The position numbers and the translations under genes are program-made. A model generated the notes under the pieces. That model searched no databases. It saw nothing but the letters and a program-made list of their open reading frames with translations, and was not told the DNA's origin. Shown in pieces: positions 28,000-36,964 of a stretch of DNA of 64,000 bases. The first letter of the stretch is position 1. Each line of letters starts with the position of its first letter. This stretch comes from Myxococcales bacterium (GTDB lineage Bacteria; Myxococcota_A; Polyangia; Polyangiales; Polyangiaceae). The stretch spans positions 310,001 to 374,000 of the forward strand of contig JADKKK010000002.1 in assembly GCA_016720545.1 (NCBI GenBank). Reading direction: 5' to 3'.

Positions 28000-29967
28000 C
28001 TACTCGCGGAGCTTCATGATGACCGGCTTGTTCTCGCCAGCCTTCACGGCCACGGTCACGCTCTTCTTCAGCCCTTCGCCCGCGTTGACGAAGAGCACAG
28101 TGTGCGAGCCCGCGCTCACCGGGACCTTCACCTTCGGGGTCTGCCCGAGGGGCTTGCCGTCGAGCACGACGTTCGACACGGGGATCGAGTTGAGCGTGAG
28201 GAAACCCTCGCCCGCAGGCGGCTTGGCGGCCGTCGCCGCGCCGGTCGGAGCGCCGGTGGGCGCCGTGGTGGGGGCGGTCGTCGGCGCCGTGCCGCCGGCG
28301 GGGGCCGTGGCGGTCGCAGAGCCCTTCGCGTCGAGCGTGACGGAGAACGACTTCTCCGCCATGCCGTCTTCGAAGCTGATGGTCTGGTGGAAGTCGTTGA
28401 AGCCCACCTTCGTGGCCTCGAGGACCCACGGCTTGGCCGGGTCGAGCTCCACCGAGATCGGCAGGGTAGGGAACTCGCGGCGGTCGGTGCCGGAGACCAG
28501 GTAGACCCGCGCGCCGGCCGTGCCGAGGTTGATCGTCGCTTTGCCCTTGACGACCTTCAGCGGCAGCGTGAGGTCCTGCACCTCGCCCTTGGCGACGGTG
28601 ATCTTCTTCTCGAAGGGGGCGTAGCGGTCGGATCCTGCGAGCTTGATCGTGTGCTCGCCGGGCGAGAGATCGCGGACCTCCTGCGGGAGCGCTCCGATTT
28701 CTTTTCCGTCGACGTAGACCTTCACCCCGGGAAGGGCGGCGGCGATCTTGAAGCCCGAGCCGCCCTTTCCACCAGAGACCAGGCTGAAGTCGACGGTCGC
28801 GCTCTGCCCCGAGTTGACCGTCACCGCCTTGGCGGCCGGCACTTCGTAGCCGTCGGCCTCCACCTTCACCTGGTGCACGCCCGAGGAGAGCTTCTCCAGG
28901 ATGCACGGCGCGACCTGGCAAGGTGCCTGTGTGCCGTCGACGAACACCGAGACGTGGCTGACTGGCCCGCCCTTCGCGTCGGTGACGTTCACGGCGAGCG
29001 CCCCCGTGCGTGGCATCAGGAAGAACACGGCCAGACCGGCCACGACGGCCACGCCGGCGACGAGCCCGACGACGAGCCCGGTGCGGTTCCCGCCCTCGGC
29101 CTGCGGCGCGCGCGCGACGAGCGCGGTCTGCTCCATCGCGCGCGAGGTCATCTGCGCGGTGGCGGGCATCGCGGTGGGAGGCGCGGGCGGCGCCGAGACG
29201 GGCGCGGGCGGCCTGGAGGGCACGCCGGGCATCGGCATGGGGGCCGTGTTGCCGCCGAACTGAGGGGGCGGCGGAGGCGCGCTCGCGCGGAACCCCGGGC
29301 CGCCGGGCGGCGGGGGCGGCGGAGGCGCCATCGCGCCGGGGGGCGCCGAGCGCAGGGGCGGGGGCGGGGGCGGGAGCTGGCCGCTCATGCCAACGAGCGT
29401 CGAGGCGCCGGACTTGGGGAACGAGTCGGGCACGTGCGGCTTCTGGCCGAGCTCCGCCAGCGCTGCCTCGACGTCCTCGTCTTCGCGGCGGTCTTTGTCG
29501 AAGACGTGGGTGGCCTCGTCCTCGTCGTCCCAGTCCATGTCGATGCCGCCGGAGCGCTTCGACTTGGTCTTCTCGGGCTTGCTGCCGGGAACGGGCGGCG
29601 GGGCGGCGGCAGCCGGAGGCGAGCTCGTCGACTTCACGGGGGGGCCGGAGACGGCGGGCAGGCCCGGGCGCGCTGGAGGCGGAGGCGGCGGCGCGCTGCC
29701 CTGGTTCGGGACGACCGCGCGGAACGAGCCGCTCGGCGGCGCCGGGGGGCCGCTCGGAAGGGGAGGCGGCAGCGCGCTGCCCCCAGACGTGGGCGGCGGC
29801 GGCGGCGGGCCGGGGATCGCGAGCCCCATCAGGGTCTTTTTCTCGACCTTTCCGCCCATGGGCGGCGGTGGCGGCGGAGCGGCCGAGCCGGCGCCGTTCT
29901 TCGCGTTCTTCTTCCCTAGCCCCTCGAAGATGTCGAGGTCGGCGCCGCTCTTGCTCTCGTCTGACAT
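28000..29967 (-). CDS. Proline-rich membrane protein with PEGA-type repeats
   Basis: 655 residues. The cytoplasmic N-terminal 290 residues are Pro-rich, with many runs of 5-7 Pro and an acidic DWDDEDEATHVFDKDRRE patch (about 145-162). One membrane helix (about 296-318) precedes an extracytoplasmic region of about four PEGA-like beta repeats (about 330-395, 405-470, 480-545, 595-655). These include VYVDGKEIGALPQEV and VVLDGKPLGQTPKVKV. PEGA domains often bind surface polymers or proteins. Its position 4 nt ahead of pilR suggests co-transcription. ATG at 29967. Confidence 0.85.
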   Translation of the reverse strand: MSDESKSGADLDIFEGLGKKNAKNGAGSAAPPPPPPMGGKVEKKTLMGLAIPGPPPPPPTSGGSALPPPLPSGPPAPPSGSFRAVVPNQGSAPPPPPPARPGLPAVSGPPVKSTSSPPAAAAPPPVPGSKPEKTKSKRSGGIDMDWDDEDEATHVFDKDRREDEDVEAALAELGQKPHVPDSFPKSGASTLVGMSGQLPPPPPPLRSAPPGAMAPPPPPPPGGPGFRASAPPPPPQFGGNTAPMPMPGVPSRPPAPVSAPPAPPTAMPATAQMTSRAMEQTALVARAPQAEGGNRTGLVVGLVAGVAVVAGLAVFFLMPRTGALAVNVTDAKGGPVSHVSVFVDGTQAPCQVAPCILEKLSSGVHQVKVEADGYEVPAAKAVTVNSGQSATVDFSLVSGGKGGSGFKIAAALPGVKVYVDGKEIGALPQEVRDLSPGEHTIKLAGSDRYAPFEKKITVAKGEVQDLTLPLKVVKGKATINLGTAGARVYLVSGTDRREFPTLPISVELDPAKPWVLEATKVGFNDFHQTISFEDGMAEKSFSVTLDAKGSATATAPAGGTAPTTAPTTAPTGAPTGAATAAKPPAGEGFLTLNSIPVSNVVLDGKPLGQTPKVKVPVSAGSHTVLFVNAGEGLKKSVTVAVKAGENKPVIMKLRE

Positions 29968-30108
29968 GAAAACTCTCTCGAAACCGTGAGTTGTAGCGGT
30001 TCGTCGACCTTCGTAGAAAATTCCCGGCAGCCCGCGCGGCGCATGCTAGCGCCACGTGGCGGACTTGACGAGCACCAATCCTCGCAAAACGGTCGCTGAA
30101 AGGCGAGC

Positions 30109-32772
30109 TTACGGCGATTGGGGCGTCGGGGGGGCTGGAGGGGCCGTGGGCGAGGGGCCGGAGGCGGCCGCCTTCGGCTTCGCGAAGTAGCGCACCCGCT
30201 GCATCTGGAGGGGGCGCCACACCGCGACGTCCACCACCGGGGTGGAGTCGAAGTGCGGTCGGCCGCCGGGCATCGCCTTGCGCACCAGGCGGGCCGTTGG
30301 CGGCCCGTGCGGGGCCGGATCGCGCTCCCCGTCGAGTCCGAGCCCACCGCCCAAAAGCGCCGCCATGTCGCCCGCCAGGTACATGCGACGCGACGCGCCG
30401 GCTCGCGAGAGCAAGGCGTCGGCGGCGGCCAGCGCCTGCGCGCGGGCGGGGCCGGGGAGTCCGGCGGCGCACTCGGCGAGCAGCAGCACGCCGTCCTCGT
30501 CGCGGACGCCGACGGCGGCTCGGGTGCTCTCGACGGGGCGTCCACTTCCTTCCAGCAAGACACCGTCGCTCGCCTTGTCCTTGGGGACGATGGCGAAGGA
30601 GCCGCTCGTCAACGCGAGTCGGAGCTCGCCGCCCGTCGGGCGAGCGCCAGCGCGAGCGGCGAGCACGAGCACCGTACCCGGGTCCTCCGCCTCGGCTCGG
30701 CCGAGCGCGACGGCCTTCGGGTCGACCTCGAGCACCCCGAGGCGGACCCCTGGAGCGCCCTCGGGATGCACGGCCGCCGTCGCGATCGCGTACGGGTAGC
30801 CGTGCTGCGGCAGCCCCTTCACCCGCCACGCTCCCTCTCCCGCCACGACGCCCGCGAGCGGAGGCCCTGGCAACACGCGCCGCGCGGTCAGGTAGAAGAA
30901 GTCGCGCTCGTCCCGGCGGATGTACCGGGGGAAGTTCATGTGGCCCATGCTCCTGATCATTCGCCGCGCGCGGAACCGGAACTCGGGCAGCCCGCGGACC
31001 TGCCCCTCGTACTCCCAATCGGTCTGGAGCGGCCGCGCGAGCGGGGCGTAGGCGGCCTCCGGCGCCATCGAGTAGAACTCGAAGCCGGCGTGACCGCCGT
31101 TCATGTCGAGGTGCATGCCGTAGCTGCAGCGCGCCCGGAGCATCGCGCGGCCGAGCTCCTCCGCCGAGACGTCCACGCCGTAGAGGTAGGCGGAGAACCC
31201 CTCTTTCGTGAGGCAGAGCCCGCTCCGGGTCGTGTGGATCGCGTCGTGCCAGCCGGGCGGAGTGCCACCCCACCAGGTGCGCTTCCAGGGGTTCCACGTG
31301 TCGTTCTGGACGAGCATGGTGAGGTTCTGGCGGAAGCTCAAGATCTCGTCCGGCACGTCGGTGGTGGCCGGCCACGAGCCCATCGCGGTGGTGCCGTCGC
31401 GGAGCTCCATCACGGTGGCCCCGTACGGCTTGGGTGGCAGGTAGAGAATGCCGTTGGCCTGCATGCCGTACTCGCCGTGCTGGGCCTGAAAGCCCCCGTT
31501 GAAGCCCGCCACGAGCGTGCGCATGACCTCGGGCGCCCTCGGGATCATCCCGGGGCCCGCCTCGCCCGTGGCGCTCACGGGCTCCACGGTCCCCGCCTCC
31601 ATGTGGAGCGCCACGACGCGCGAGTCCCAAAGCGTGACGTAGACCCGCGTGCCCGGGCGTTGCGCGTCGGTGCGGACGAAGCTCTGCACGAAGGGCGTCG
31701 GGAGGCCGGGCACCTCGGTGATGAACGGATCTTTGTCGAGCGAGATCCACGCGCCCTCGTTCGGGAGCGGGGGCTGGAGGATGGGCTCCATCTTGGCGGG
31801 CGGGAACCCGACCTCGGGGTCGGCGGTGCTCGCCACGACGCGGGCGGGCCCTTGCTGCTGCGTGAGGCTCCCGAGGTCGCTCTCCACCTCCGACGCGCCG
31901 GAGCCTGCGCCAAAAACGTCAGACTTTCCGCGCTTTAGAAAGTCGAGCGCCGTGAACGCGACGGCCTTCAGGACCTGCATGTTCTCGTCGCCGAACGCGG
32001 GCACCGCGCGGACGCGGTCGACGGCCCAGGGCACGAGCCCTGGGGGGCGGCCTCGCTCGCCGAGCGTCACGCGCACGCGGGCCGCGCCCTCGACGGCCCG
32101 GCGCCCGCTCGCGTCGACCCGCACGACCTCGCCGCCGTCGATGACCGCGCGGAGCACGCCGCCCGACCACGACAAGGCCACCTGCTTCGCCTCGGGCTCG
32201 AGCGCGTAGACGTCGTGGACGACGCCGCGTCGGAGGCCCGTCTGCTGCCACTCCGTGCCCATCTCCTGGACCCGCTGGAGGGCGCTGAGGTCCTCCGCGC
32301 CGCCGTGGCCGCGCAGGTCGAGCACGTGGAGCGCCTTCACGACGCCATCGAGCGAGGTCGTGTAGGCGGCGAGCTCGCCGGAGACCACCGGGGCGTCCTC
32401 GTCGATCGCGGCCGAGCGCGTGAGGTTGTGCGACGCTCCGACCTCGAGCAAGACGCCCTCCGGCGACCGGCGCGCGAACACGAGGTACAGGTCGCGTGGG
32501 CCGGTGCCCTCGCTCGCGCGCACGAGGGCGTGGTCGGCGGCCCTCAGCGAGCGCAGTGGACCGCGCGGTGTCTCCGCCCACGCGACGTCTTCGGGGGCCG
32601 TGTCGAGGCCGGCGGCGGTGAGCGCCGTGGCGAGCGCGACGCGCGCGTTGGCGGGCGCTGGGTCGAGGTGCCCGCCGCCTCGCAGGGCGGCTGTGAGGGA
32701 CAAGGCGAGCGCGACGGGGATCGGCCTTAGCCGCGGCGTGAGCACGAGTCGAAAACGCGCGGCGGAGGGCAT
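30109..32772 (-). CDS. Large exported protein with NAGPA/DUF2233-like region
   Basis: 887 residues. A basic-hydrophobic N-terminus (PIPVALALSLTAAL) may be a signal peptide. The middle (about 395-560) resembles phosphodiester-glycosidase (NAGPA/DUF2233) proteins: VAGFNGGFQAQHGEYGM, NGILYLPP and YGMHLDMNGGHAGFEFY. The N- and C-terminal thirds have no recognised domain, and the end is Pro-rich. Activity is inferred only from these motifs. It follows a small lipoprotein gene by 49 bp on the same strand. Confidence 0.72.
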   Translation of the reverse strand: MPSAARFRLVLTPRLRPIPVALALSLTAALRGGGHLDPAPANARVALATALTAAGLDTAPEDVAWAETPRGPLRSLRAADHALVRASEGTGPRDLYLVFARRSPEGVLLEVGASHNLTRSAAIDEDAPVVSGELAAYTTSLDGVVKALHVLDLRGHGGAEDLSALQRVQEMGTEWQQTGLRRGVVHDVYALEPEAKQVALSWSGGVLRAVIDGGEVVRVDASGRRAVEGAARVRVTLGERGRPPGLVPWAVDRVRAVPAFGDENMQVLKAVAFTALDFLKRGKSDVFGAGSGASEVESDLGSLTQQQGPARVVASTADPEVGFPPAKMEPILQPPLPNEGAWISLDKDPFITEVPGLPTPFVQSFVRTDAQRPGTRVYVTLWDSRVVALHMEAGTVEPVSATGEAGPGMIPRAPEVMRTLVAGFNGGFQAQHGEYGMQANGILYLPPKPYGATVMELRDGTTAMGSWPATTDVPDEILSFRQNLTMLVQNDTWNPWKRTWWGGTPPGWHDAIHTTRSGLCLTKEGFSAYLYGVDVSAEELGRAMLRARCSYGMHLDMNGGHAGFEFYSMAPEAAYAPLARPLQTDWEYEGQVRGLPEFRFRARRMIRSMGHMNFPRYIRRDERDFFYLTARRVLPGPPLAGVVAGEGAWRVKGLPQHGYPYAIATAAVHPEGAPGVRLGVLEVDPKAVALGRAEAEDPGTVLVLAARAGARPTGGELRLALTSGSFAIVPKDKASDGVLLEGSGRPVESTRAAVGVRDEDGVLLLAECAAGLPGPARAQALAAADALLSRAGASRRMYLAGDMAALLGGGLGLDGERDPAPHGPPTARLVRKAMPGGRPHFDSTPVVDVAVWRPLQMQRVRYFAKPKAAASGPSPTAPPAPPTPQSP

Positions 32773-32821
32773 CGAGTCCGGCGCGCAGCGTAGCGCAGTC
32801 GGGGGTCGTGCCGCGAGATTC

Positions 32822-33271
32822 TCAGCGCGGAATGGTGATCGAGAGCGAGGGCGAGCGCGACGTGCCGACCTCCTGCGTGATGTCGACGCGGTCGCCGGGC
32901 CGGGCCCAGATCTCGACGCGCCAGCGCCCGCCCTCGTCGGCCTGGGTGCCCGCGACGCGCTGCTCGCGCGGCAGGTCCGGGTTCAGGTTGAAGGTGATGA
33001 TGAACGCGTTCGCCTCGGCGCCGCCGGGGCCCGCCGCGAGCACGTAGCGGTTGGGCTCGGTGCCTTGCGTGATCGAAGGCAGCTCCGGGGGCGGCAAGGG
33101 GAGGGTGGGGCTCACGCAGGCCGTGGACGCGCCCGAGCCGACGATCACCCCGGCAAACGCTCCGGAGAGCGCCAGGCGGCCGGCGAGGGCCGCGGGGAGC
33201 GCCCATCCCTGCCTCGCGCGCTTGAGCCGCGCGCCGCGCGCGCCGCCGGCGTCGTCCGTCGTCATGCTCAT
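32822..33271 (-). CDS. Small putative lipoprotein, unknown function
   Basis: 149 residues. A basic, then Ala/Leu-rich export signal ends at SGASTAC (Cys about 52), followed by a Pro-rich PTLPLPPPELP stretch. The mature part is a short beta-rich domain (NRYVLAAGPGG, GGRWRVEIWARPGDRVDI) of no recognised family. Two ATGs (33271 and 33265) are possible. It lies between rimO and the NAGPA-like gene on the same strand. Confidence 0.65.
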   Translation of the reverse strand: MSMTTDDAGGARGARLKRARQGWALPAALAGRLALSGAFAGVIVGSGASTACVSPTLPLPPPELPSITQGTEPNRYVLAAGPGGAEANAFIITFNLNPDLPREQRVAGTQADEGGRWRVEIWARPGDRVDITQEVGTSRSPSLSITIPR

Positions 33272-33323
33272 GGCTTAGCACGGACCGTGCCCGCCGTTTC
33301 GGCGCCGAGACGGCTCGCAACCG

Positions 33324-33364
33324 CTGGGATCCGCCAACTCTGTTGGCGATCGGCGGGTTCCCAG
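33324..33364 (-). terminator. Hairpin just after rimO
   Basis: An inner perfect stem CGCCAAC/GTTGGCG (33332-33338 with 33342-33348) sits inside an outer CTGGGA/TCCCAG pair (33324-33329 with 33359-33364). The structure begins 3 nt past the rimO stop. There is no T tract, so terminator function is uncertain. Confidence 0.4.
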
Positions 33365-33367
33365 TTG

Positions 33368-34798
33368 TCAGGCCGGGACGACCTTGAGGCTCACGCGCGG
33401 GCGGCGACGGGGGCGCGGGCTCTCCGCCTCGAGCAGCTCGCCGACGAGGTCGTAGTCGCTCGCCTGCGTGACCAGCACGCGCCGAACCTCGCCGGGGGCG
33501 CACTCTCCGCCCGACAGGAACACGTGGCCGTCGATGTCAGGCGCCTGGCCCGCGTGCCGGCCCTGCATGACGAGCTCGTGCTCTTCGCTCGGGCCCTCGA
33601 CGAGGACGTCCAGCTCCCGCCCGACGAGCTCCTTCTGCGCCTTCCGCGCGATCTTCCGCTGGAACGCCATGAGGGTGCGGGCGCGCTTCTGCGCGACCTT
33701 CTCGGGCACCTTGTCGGAGAGCAGGTAGCTCTTCGCGCTCTCCTCGTCCGAGTAGCGGAACACCCCGAGCCTCTCGAAGCCGGCCCAGCCCACGAAGTCG
33801 AGCAGCTCCTGGAAGTCTTGGTCGGTCTCGCCGGGGTGGCCGACGATGAACGCCGTGCGGAAGGTGAGGCCGGGGATGGCCGTACGAAGCCGCTCGACCA
33901 CACGTCGCTGCCGACCGATCCCGTGCCCGCGCTTCATGCGCCGGAGCATCGCGTCGGACGCGTGCTGCAGCGGCATGTCGACGTATTTCGCCACGCGCGG
34001 GTGGTTCGCCAGCACGTCGACGAGCGCGTCGTCGAGGGTCTCCGGATACAGGTAGAATACACGCACCCAACGGATGCCCGCGATGTCGGCGAGGTCGGCG
34101 ATGAGCTTCGCCAGCGGAACGCGCTCGGCGGCGGGGAGGTCCCGGCCGTAGGCGACCGTGTCTTGCGAGATGAGGTTCAGCTCGAGCACGCCCTGCTTCG
34201 CGAGAGCGCGCGCCTCGCGGAGGATGTCCGCCGCGGGCCGCGAGCGCTGCTTCCCGCGAAACTCGGGGATGGTGCAGAACGCGCACGTGCGGTTGCAGCC
34301 CTCCGCGAGCTTCAGGTACGCGCTCGCGCGGCTCTGCGTGAGCACGCGCGGGTCCTTCGCGCGGACCACCCAGTCGGCGGGGTTGCCCACGAGCACTCGG
34401 TCGGCGTTGCCGCGGAGGACGCTCGCGAGCTTGAGCATGTCGCTCGAGCCGAGGAAGTGGTCGACCTCGGTCATCTCCGCGGCGAGCTCCGCGGGGTAGC
34501 GCTGCGACAAGCAGCCCGAGACGACCAGCCGCTTGCAGTCGCCCGAGCGCTTCAGCTCGGCCATCTCGAAGATGGTGTCGATCGACTCCTTTTTTGCCTC
34601 GCCGATGAAGCCGCAGGTGTTCACGACGATCGTGTCGGCGGCCTCCGGCTCGCCTACGAGCGTGTACCCCTCGCGCGCCGCCACCCCGAGCATGACCTCG
34701 GAGTCGACGCGGTTCTTCGGGCAGCCGAGGCTGACGAAATAGATGGTCTTCTCGCGGGAAGAGTCGGGCGCGGGCGGCGCGGGCGGCGTAGGTGGCAT
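33368..34798 (-). CDS. rimO: Ribosomal protein S12 methylthiotransferase RimO
   Basis: 476 residues. The N-terminal UPF0004 domain has FVSLGCPKNRVDSE and VVNTCGFIGEAKKESID plus VVSGCLSQRY, the three Cys of the auxiliary cluster. The radical-SAM CNRTCAFCTIPEFRG lies at about 167-181. A C-terminal TRAM domain follows (about 385-450). RimO adds a methylthio group to an Asp of S12. A Pro-rich 13-residue N-terminal extension is unusual. It starts 10 nt after the lamin-tail lipoprotein gene. Confidence 0.95.
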   Translation of the reverse strand: MPPTPPAPPAPDSSREKTIYFVSLGCPKNRVDSEVMLGVAAREGYTLVGEPEAADTIVVNTCGFIGEAKKESIDTIFEMAELKRSGDCKRLVVSGCLSQRYPAELAAEMTEVDHFLGSSDMLKLASVLRGNADRVLVGNPADWVVRAKDPRVLTQSRASAYLKLAEGCNRTCAFCTIPEFRGKQRSRPAADILREARALAKQGVLELNLISQDTVAYGRDLPAAERVPLAKLIADLADIAGIRWVRVFYLYPETLDDALVDVLANHPRVAKYVDMPLQHASDAMLRRMKRGHGIGRQRRVVERLRTAIPGLTFRTAFIVGHPGETDQDFQELLDFVGWAGFERLGVFRYSDEESAKSYLLSDKVPEKVAQKRARTLMAFQRKIARKAQKELVGRELDVLVEGPSEEHELVMQGRHAGQAPDIDGHVFLSGGECAPGEVRRVLVTQASDYDLVGELLEAESPRPRRRPRVSLKVVPA

Positions 34799-34808
34799 GC
34801 GCGGAGGC

Positions 34809-35765
34809 TCAGTAGCAGGTGACGTCGACGTTGTCCCGGCCGGGTGTCCCCCGCTGCGCGCCGCTCGCGTAGGTGCTGAACGTGAGGCTCCAGCGGCTCC
34901 AGTCGCTGCGCACCGCCGCAGGGCAGTTCGCAGGGAACGCGATCGAGCGCGCAGGCGTGACGTTCGAGAAGGGCGGGTAGTCGAGCTGGTCGATGACCGT
35001 CGTGCCCGCGCGCACGGTGATGCGATCCCCGTCGTTCTTCAGCACGTCGGTGCGCTCGAAGGCGTACACGGGCTCGGGCAGACCGAGCGCCCGCGCGCCG
35101 GCGAGGGAGCCAGCCACGAGGACGATCCCGAGGGGCGGGAGCTCGGTGCCGGCGGGGAGGGTCGCCGTGTCGAAAGCGGCTCCCTTCGGCGACTCGACCA
35201 CGAGCCCGTCGAGCTTGAGCCAGCAGGCGCTCCGGCGGCTCGTGATCTCGACCCACTCGGCGTTGTCGCCCGAGCCCGATCGCGAGGAGAGGAGAAGCTC
35301 GGTGATCGCCAGGTCGCCCGCGCCGAGCGGCGGGCAGTAGACCTTGGGCGGCGGGCCCGCGTCGACCGAGGCGTCGGGCCGACCCGCGTCGACGGAGGCA
35401 TCGGGCCGGCCGCCGTCGACCGGAGGCGGCGTGGCGTCGACCGGGGGGGGCGTGGCGTCGACCGGAGGCGGCGCGGCGTCGACCGGAGGAGGCGCGGGGC
35501 GCTCCCCGGCCTGGAAACCGTTTGGGTTCACCGAGTCGGGCTCGCTCGGCTCGAGGGGGGCTTCCTCTTCGTAGAAGTCGTCCCCCGGGTCGGCCTGGGC
35601 GCGCGACGGTCGTGGAGAAGCGGCGCTGCACGCGGACGTGACGACCAGGAGCCCCGCGAGCAGGCCGGCCGCGCGGCGCGCGAGGAGCGCGCGCCCGACC
35701 TGACCCGGCGTGTGTGGAGGCGTGTCGAGCGGCGTGGGGGGGGACACCTGCATGCGCACCCTCAT
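34809..35765 (-). CDS. Lipoprotein with Pro/Val/Asp repeats and lamin-tail-like domain
   Basis: 318 residues. A long leader ends at the lipobox VVTSAC (Cys46). A repetitive stretch (about 90-140) has four PPPVDA[A/T] units and two GRPDASVDA units. The C-terminal domain (about 150-318) has AITELLLSSRSGSGDNAEWVEI and a short C-terminal Cys, as in lamin-tail-domain (LTD) surface proteins. ATG at 35765 overlaps the carA stop (ATGA). The gene therefore sits inside a metabolic operon between carA and rimO. Function is unknown. Confidence 0.8.
   Translation of the reverse strand: MRVRMQVSPPTPLDTPPHTPGQVGRALLARRAAGLLAGLLVVTSACSAASPRPSRAQADPGDDFYEEEAPLEPSEPDSVNPNGFQAGERPAPPPVDAAPPPVDATPPPVDATPPPVDGGRPDASVDAGRPDASVDAGPPPKVYCPPLGAGDLAITELLLSSRSGSGDNAEWVEITSRRSACWLKLDGLVVESPKGAAFDTATLPAGTELPPLGIVLVAGSLAGARALGLPEPVYAFERTDVLKNDGDRITVRAGTTVIDQLDYPPFSNVTPARSIAFPANCPAAVRSDWSRWSLTFSTYASGAQRGTPGRDNVDVTCY
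35361..35498. repeat. Composite tandem repeat, 27-bp x2 and 21-bp x4
   Basis: GTCGAC recurs at 35361, 35388, 35415, 35436, 35457 and 35478, giving two 27-bp units followed by four 21-bp units. All are in frame with the lipoprotein and encode GRPDASVDA-like and PPPVDAT-like repeats. Every unit length is divisible by three. Confidence 0.9.
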
Positions 35766-36946
35766 GCGGTAGCAGCTCCGCCTACATGCGCAAGGCGGCG
35801 GTCTGCGGCCGCGTCGACCGCGTCGATGAACCGGTCGAAGAACCGCGTCGAGTCGTGAGGGCCGGCCGCGGCCTCGGGGTGGAACTGCACGCTCATGGCG
35901 AGCCCGTCGCGCGTCGACAGCCCCTCCACCGTCCGATCGTTGAGGTGGACGTGGGTCACCCGCACACCTTCAGGCAGCGACGCCTCGTCGACGCAGAAGC
36001 CGTGGTTCTGGGCGGTGATCTCGACCCGGCCCGTGGCCACGTCGAGCACCGGCTGGTTGACGCCTCGGTGGCCGAAGGGGAGCTTGAACGTCCGGGCGCC
36101 GAGGGCCAGCGCGAGCAGCTGGTGGCCGAGGCAGATGCCGAACACCGGGGCGCGCTCACGGGTCTTCAGGAGGTCTCGGACCACCGCGATGACGTCGACC
36201 GCGGCGGCCGGATCGCCGGGCCCGTTGGTGAGGAAGACGCCGTCGGGCGCGAGCGCGAGGGCCTCGTCGGCGGGGAAGGTCGCCGGGACCACCGTGAGCT
36301 CGCAGCCGCGCTCAACGAGGTTGCGCAGGATGTTCTTCTTGGTCCCGAAGTCGTACACGACCACGCGGCGGCTCCGACCGCCTGCGGCCTGCGGCCGCGT
36401 GCGCCACGCCCCGAGGTCCTCGGTGAACGCGTAGGGCTCGCGGGGCGTCACGTGCGGGACGAGGTTCCGCCCCACCATCGACGGCGCGGCCCGCGCGGCC
36501 TCGTGGAGCGCCTCGAGCGGGCCAGTGCCGAAGGCCGCCATCTGGCTGCCGTGGTCCCGAAGGTGGTGGGTCAGACGGCGCGTGTCCACGCCCTGGACCC
36601 CCACGACCCCGTGGCGGGCGAGCCACGCGCTCAGGGGCTCTCTCGCGCGGTAGTTCGAGGCCGTGTGGCTGAGCTTTCGCGCGATGAGGCCGCGGACCGT
36701 GGGCCGCTGGTCGCGTGACTCGGCGTCTTCGCCGTTGACCCCCACGTTGCCGATCTCCGGGCTCGTGAGGACGAGCAGCTGGCCGAAGAACGACGGGTCG
36801 GTGAGGGACTCCTCGTAGCCGGTGGGCGCGGTCGAGAACACCGCCTCCCCCGTACCTATCCCCTCCGCCCCGAACGATTCCCCGGGGAACGCGGTCCCGT
36901 CAGCGAGCACGATGTGGGCGTTCGCGTGCACCATAGGCCGCGGCAT
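35762..36946 (-). CDS. carA: Carbamoyl-phosphate synthase small subunit
   Basis: 394 residues. The CarA N-terminal domain has FSTAPTGYEESLTDPSFFGQ, and GVVGVQGVDTRRLTHHLR precedes the glutaminase half. The class I glutamine amidotransferase carries the Cys nucleophile in VFGICLGHQLLALALG and His in SVQFHPEA. It supplies ammonia to carB for pyrimidine and arginine synthesis. carB is not in the window. Two ATGs (36946, 36934) are possible. It follows the DUF4234-like gene by 18 bp. Confidence 0.95.
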   Translation of the reverse strand: MPRPMVHANAHIVLADGTAFPGESFGAEGIGTGEAVFSTAPTGYEESLTDPSFFGQLLVLTSPEIGNVGVNGEDAESRDQRPTVRGLIARKLSHTASNYRAREPLSAWLARHGVVGVQGVDTRRLTHHLRDHGSQMAAFGTGPLEALHEAARAAPSMVGRNLVPHVTPREPYAFTEDLGAWRTRPQAAGGRSRRVVVYDFGTKKNILRNLVERGCELTVVPATFPADEALALAPDGVFLTNGPGDPAAAVDVIAVVRDLLKTRERAPVFGICLGHQLLALALGARTFKLPFGHRGVNQPVLDVATGRVEITAQNHGFCVDEASLPEGVRVTHVHLNDRTVEGLSTRDGLAMSVQFHPEAAAGPHDSTRFFDRFIDAVDAAADRRLAHVGGAATA

Positions 36947-36964
36947 AGCACGGAACGGCGGGGC

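Noticed and set aside
30020..30060. Sigma-54 site upstream of the PEGA-pilR genes
   Set aside because: TGGCGC is present but GG-to-GC spacing is wrong by one base.
27992..31750. 1252-codon minus ORF spanning the PEGA and NAGPA-like genes
   Set aside because: It crosses two real genes and their gap in another frame and is low-complexity Arg/Ala/Gly.
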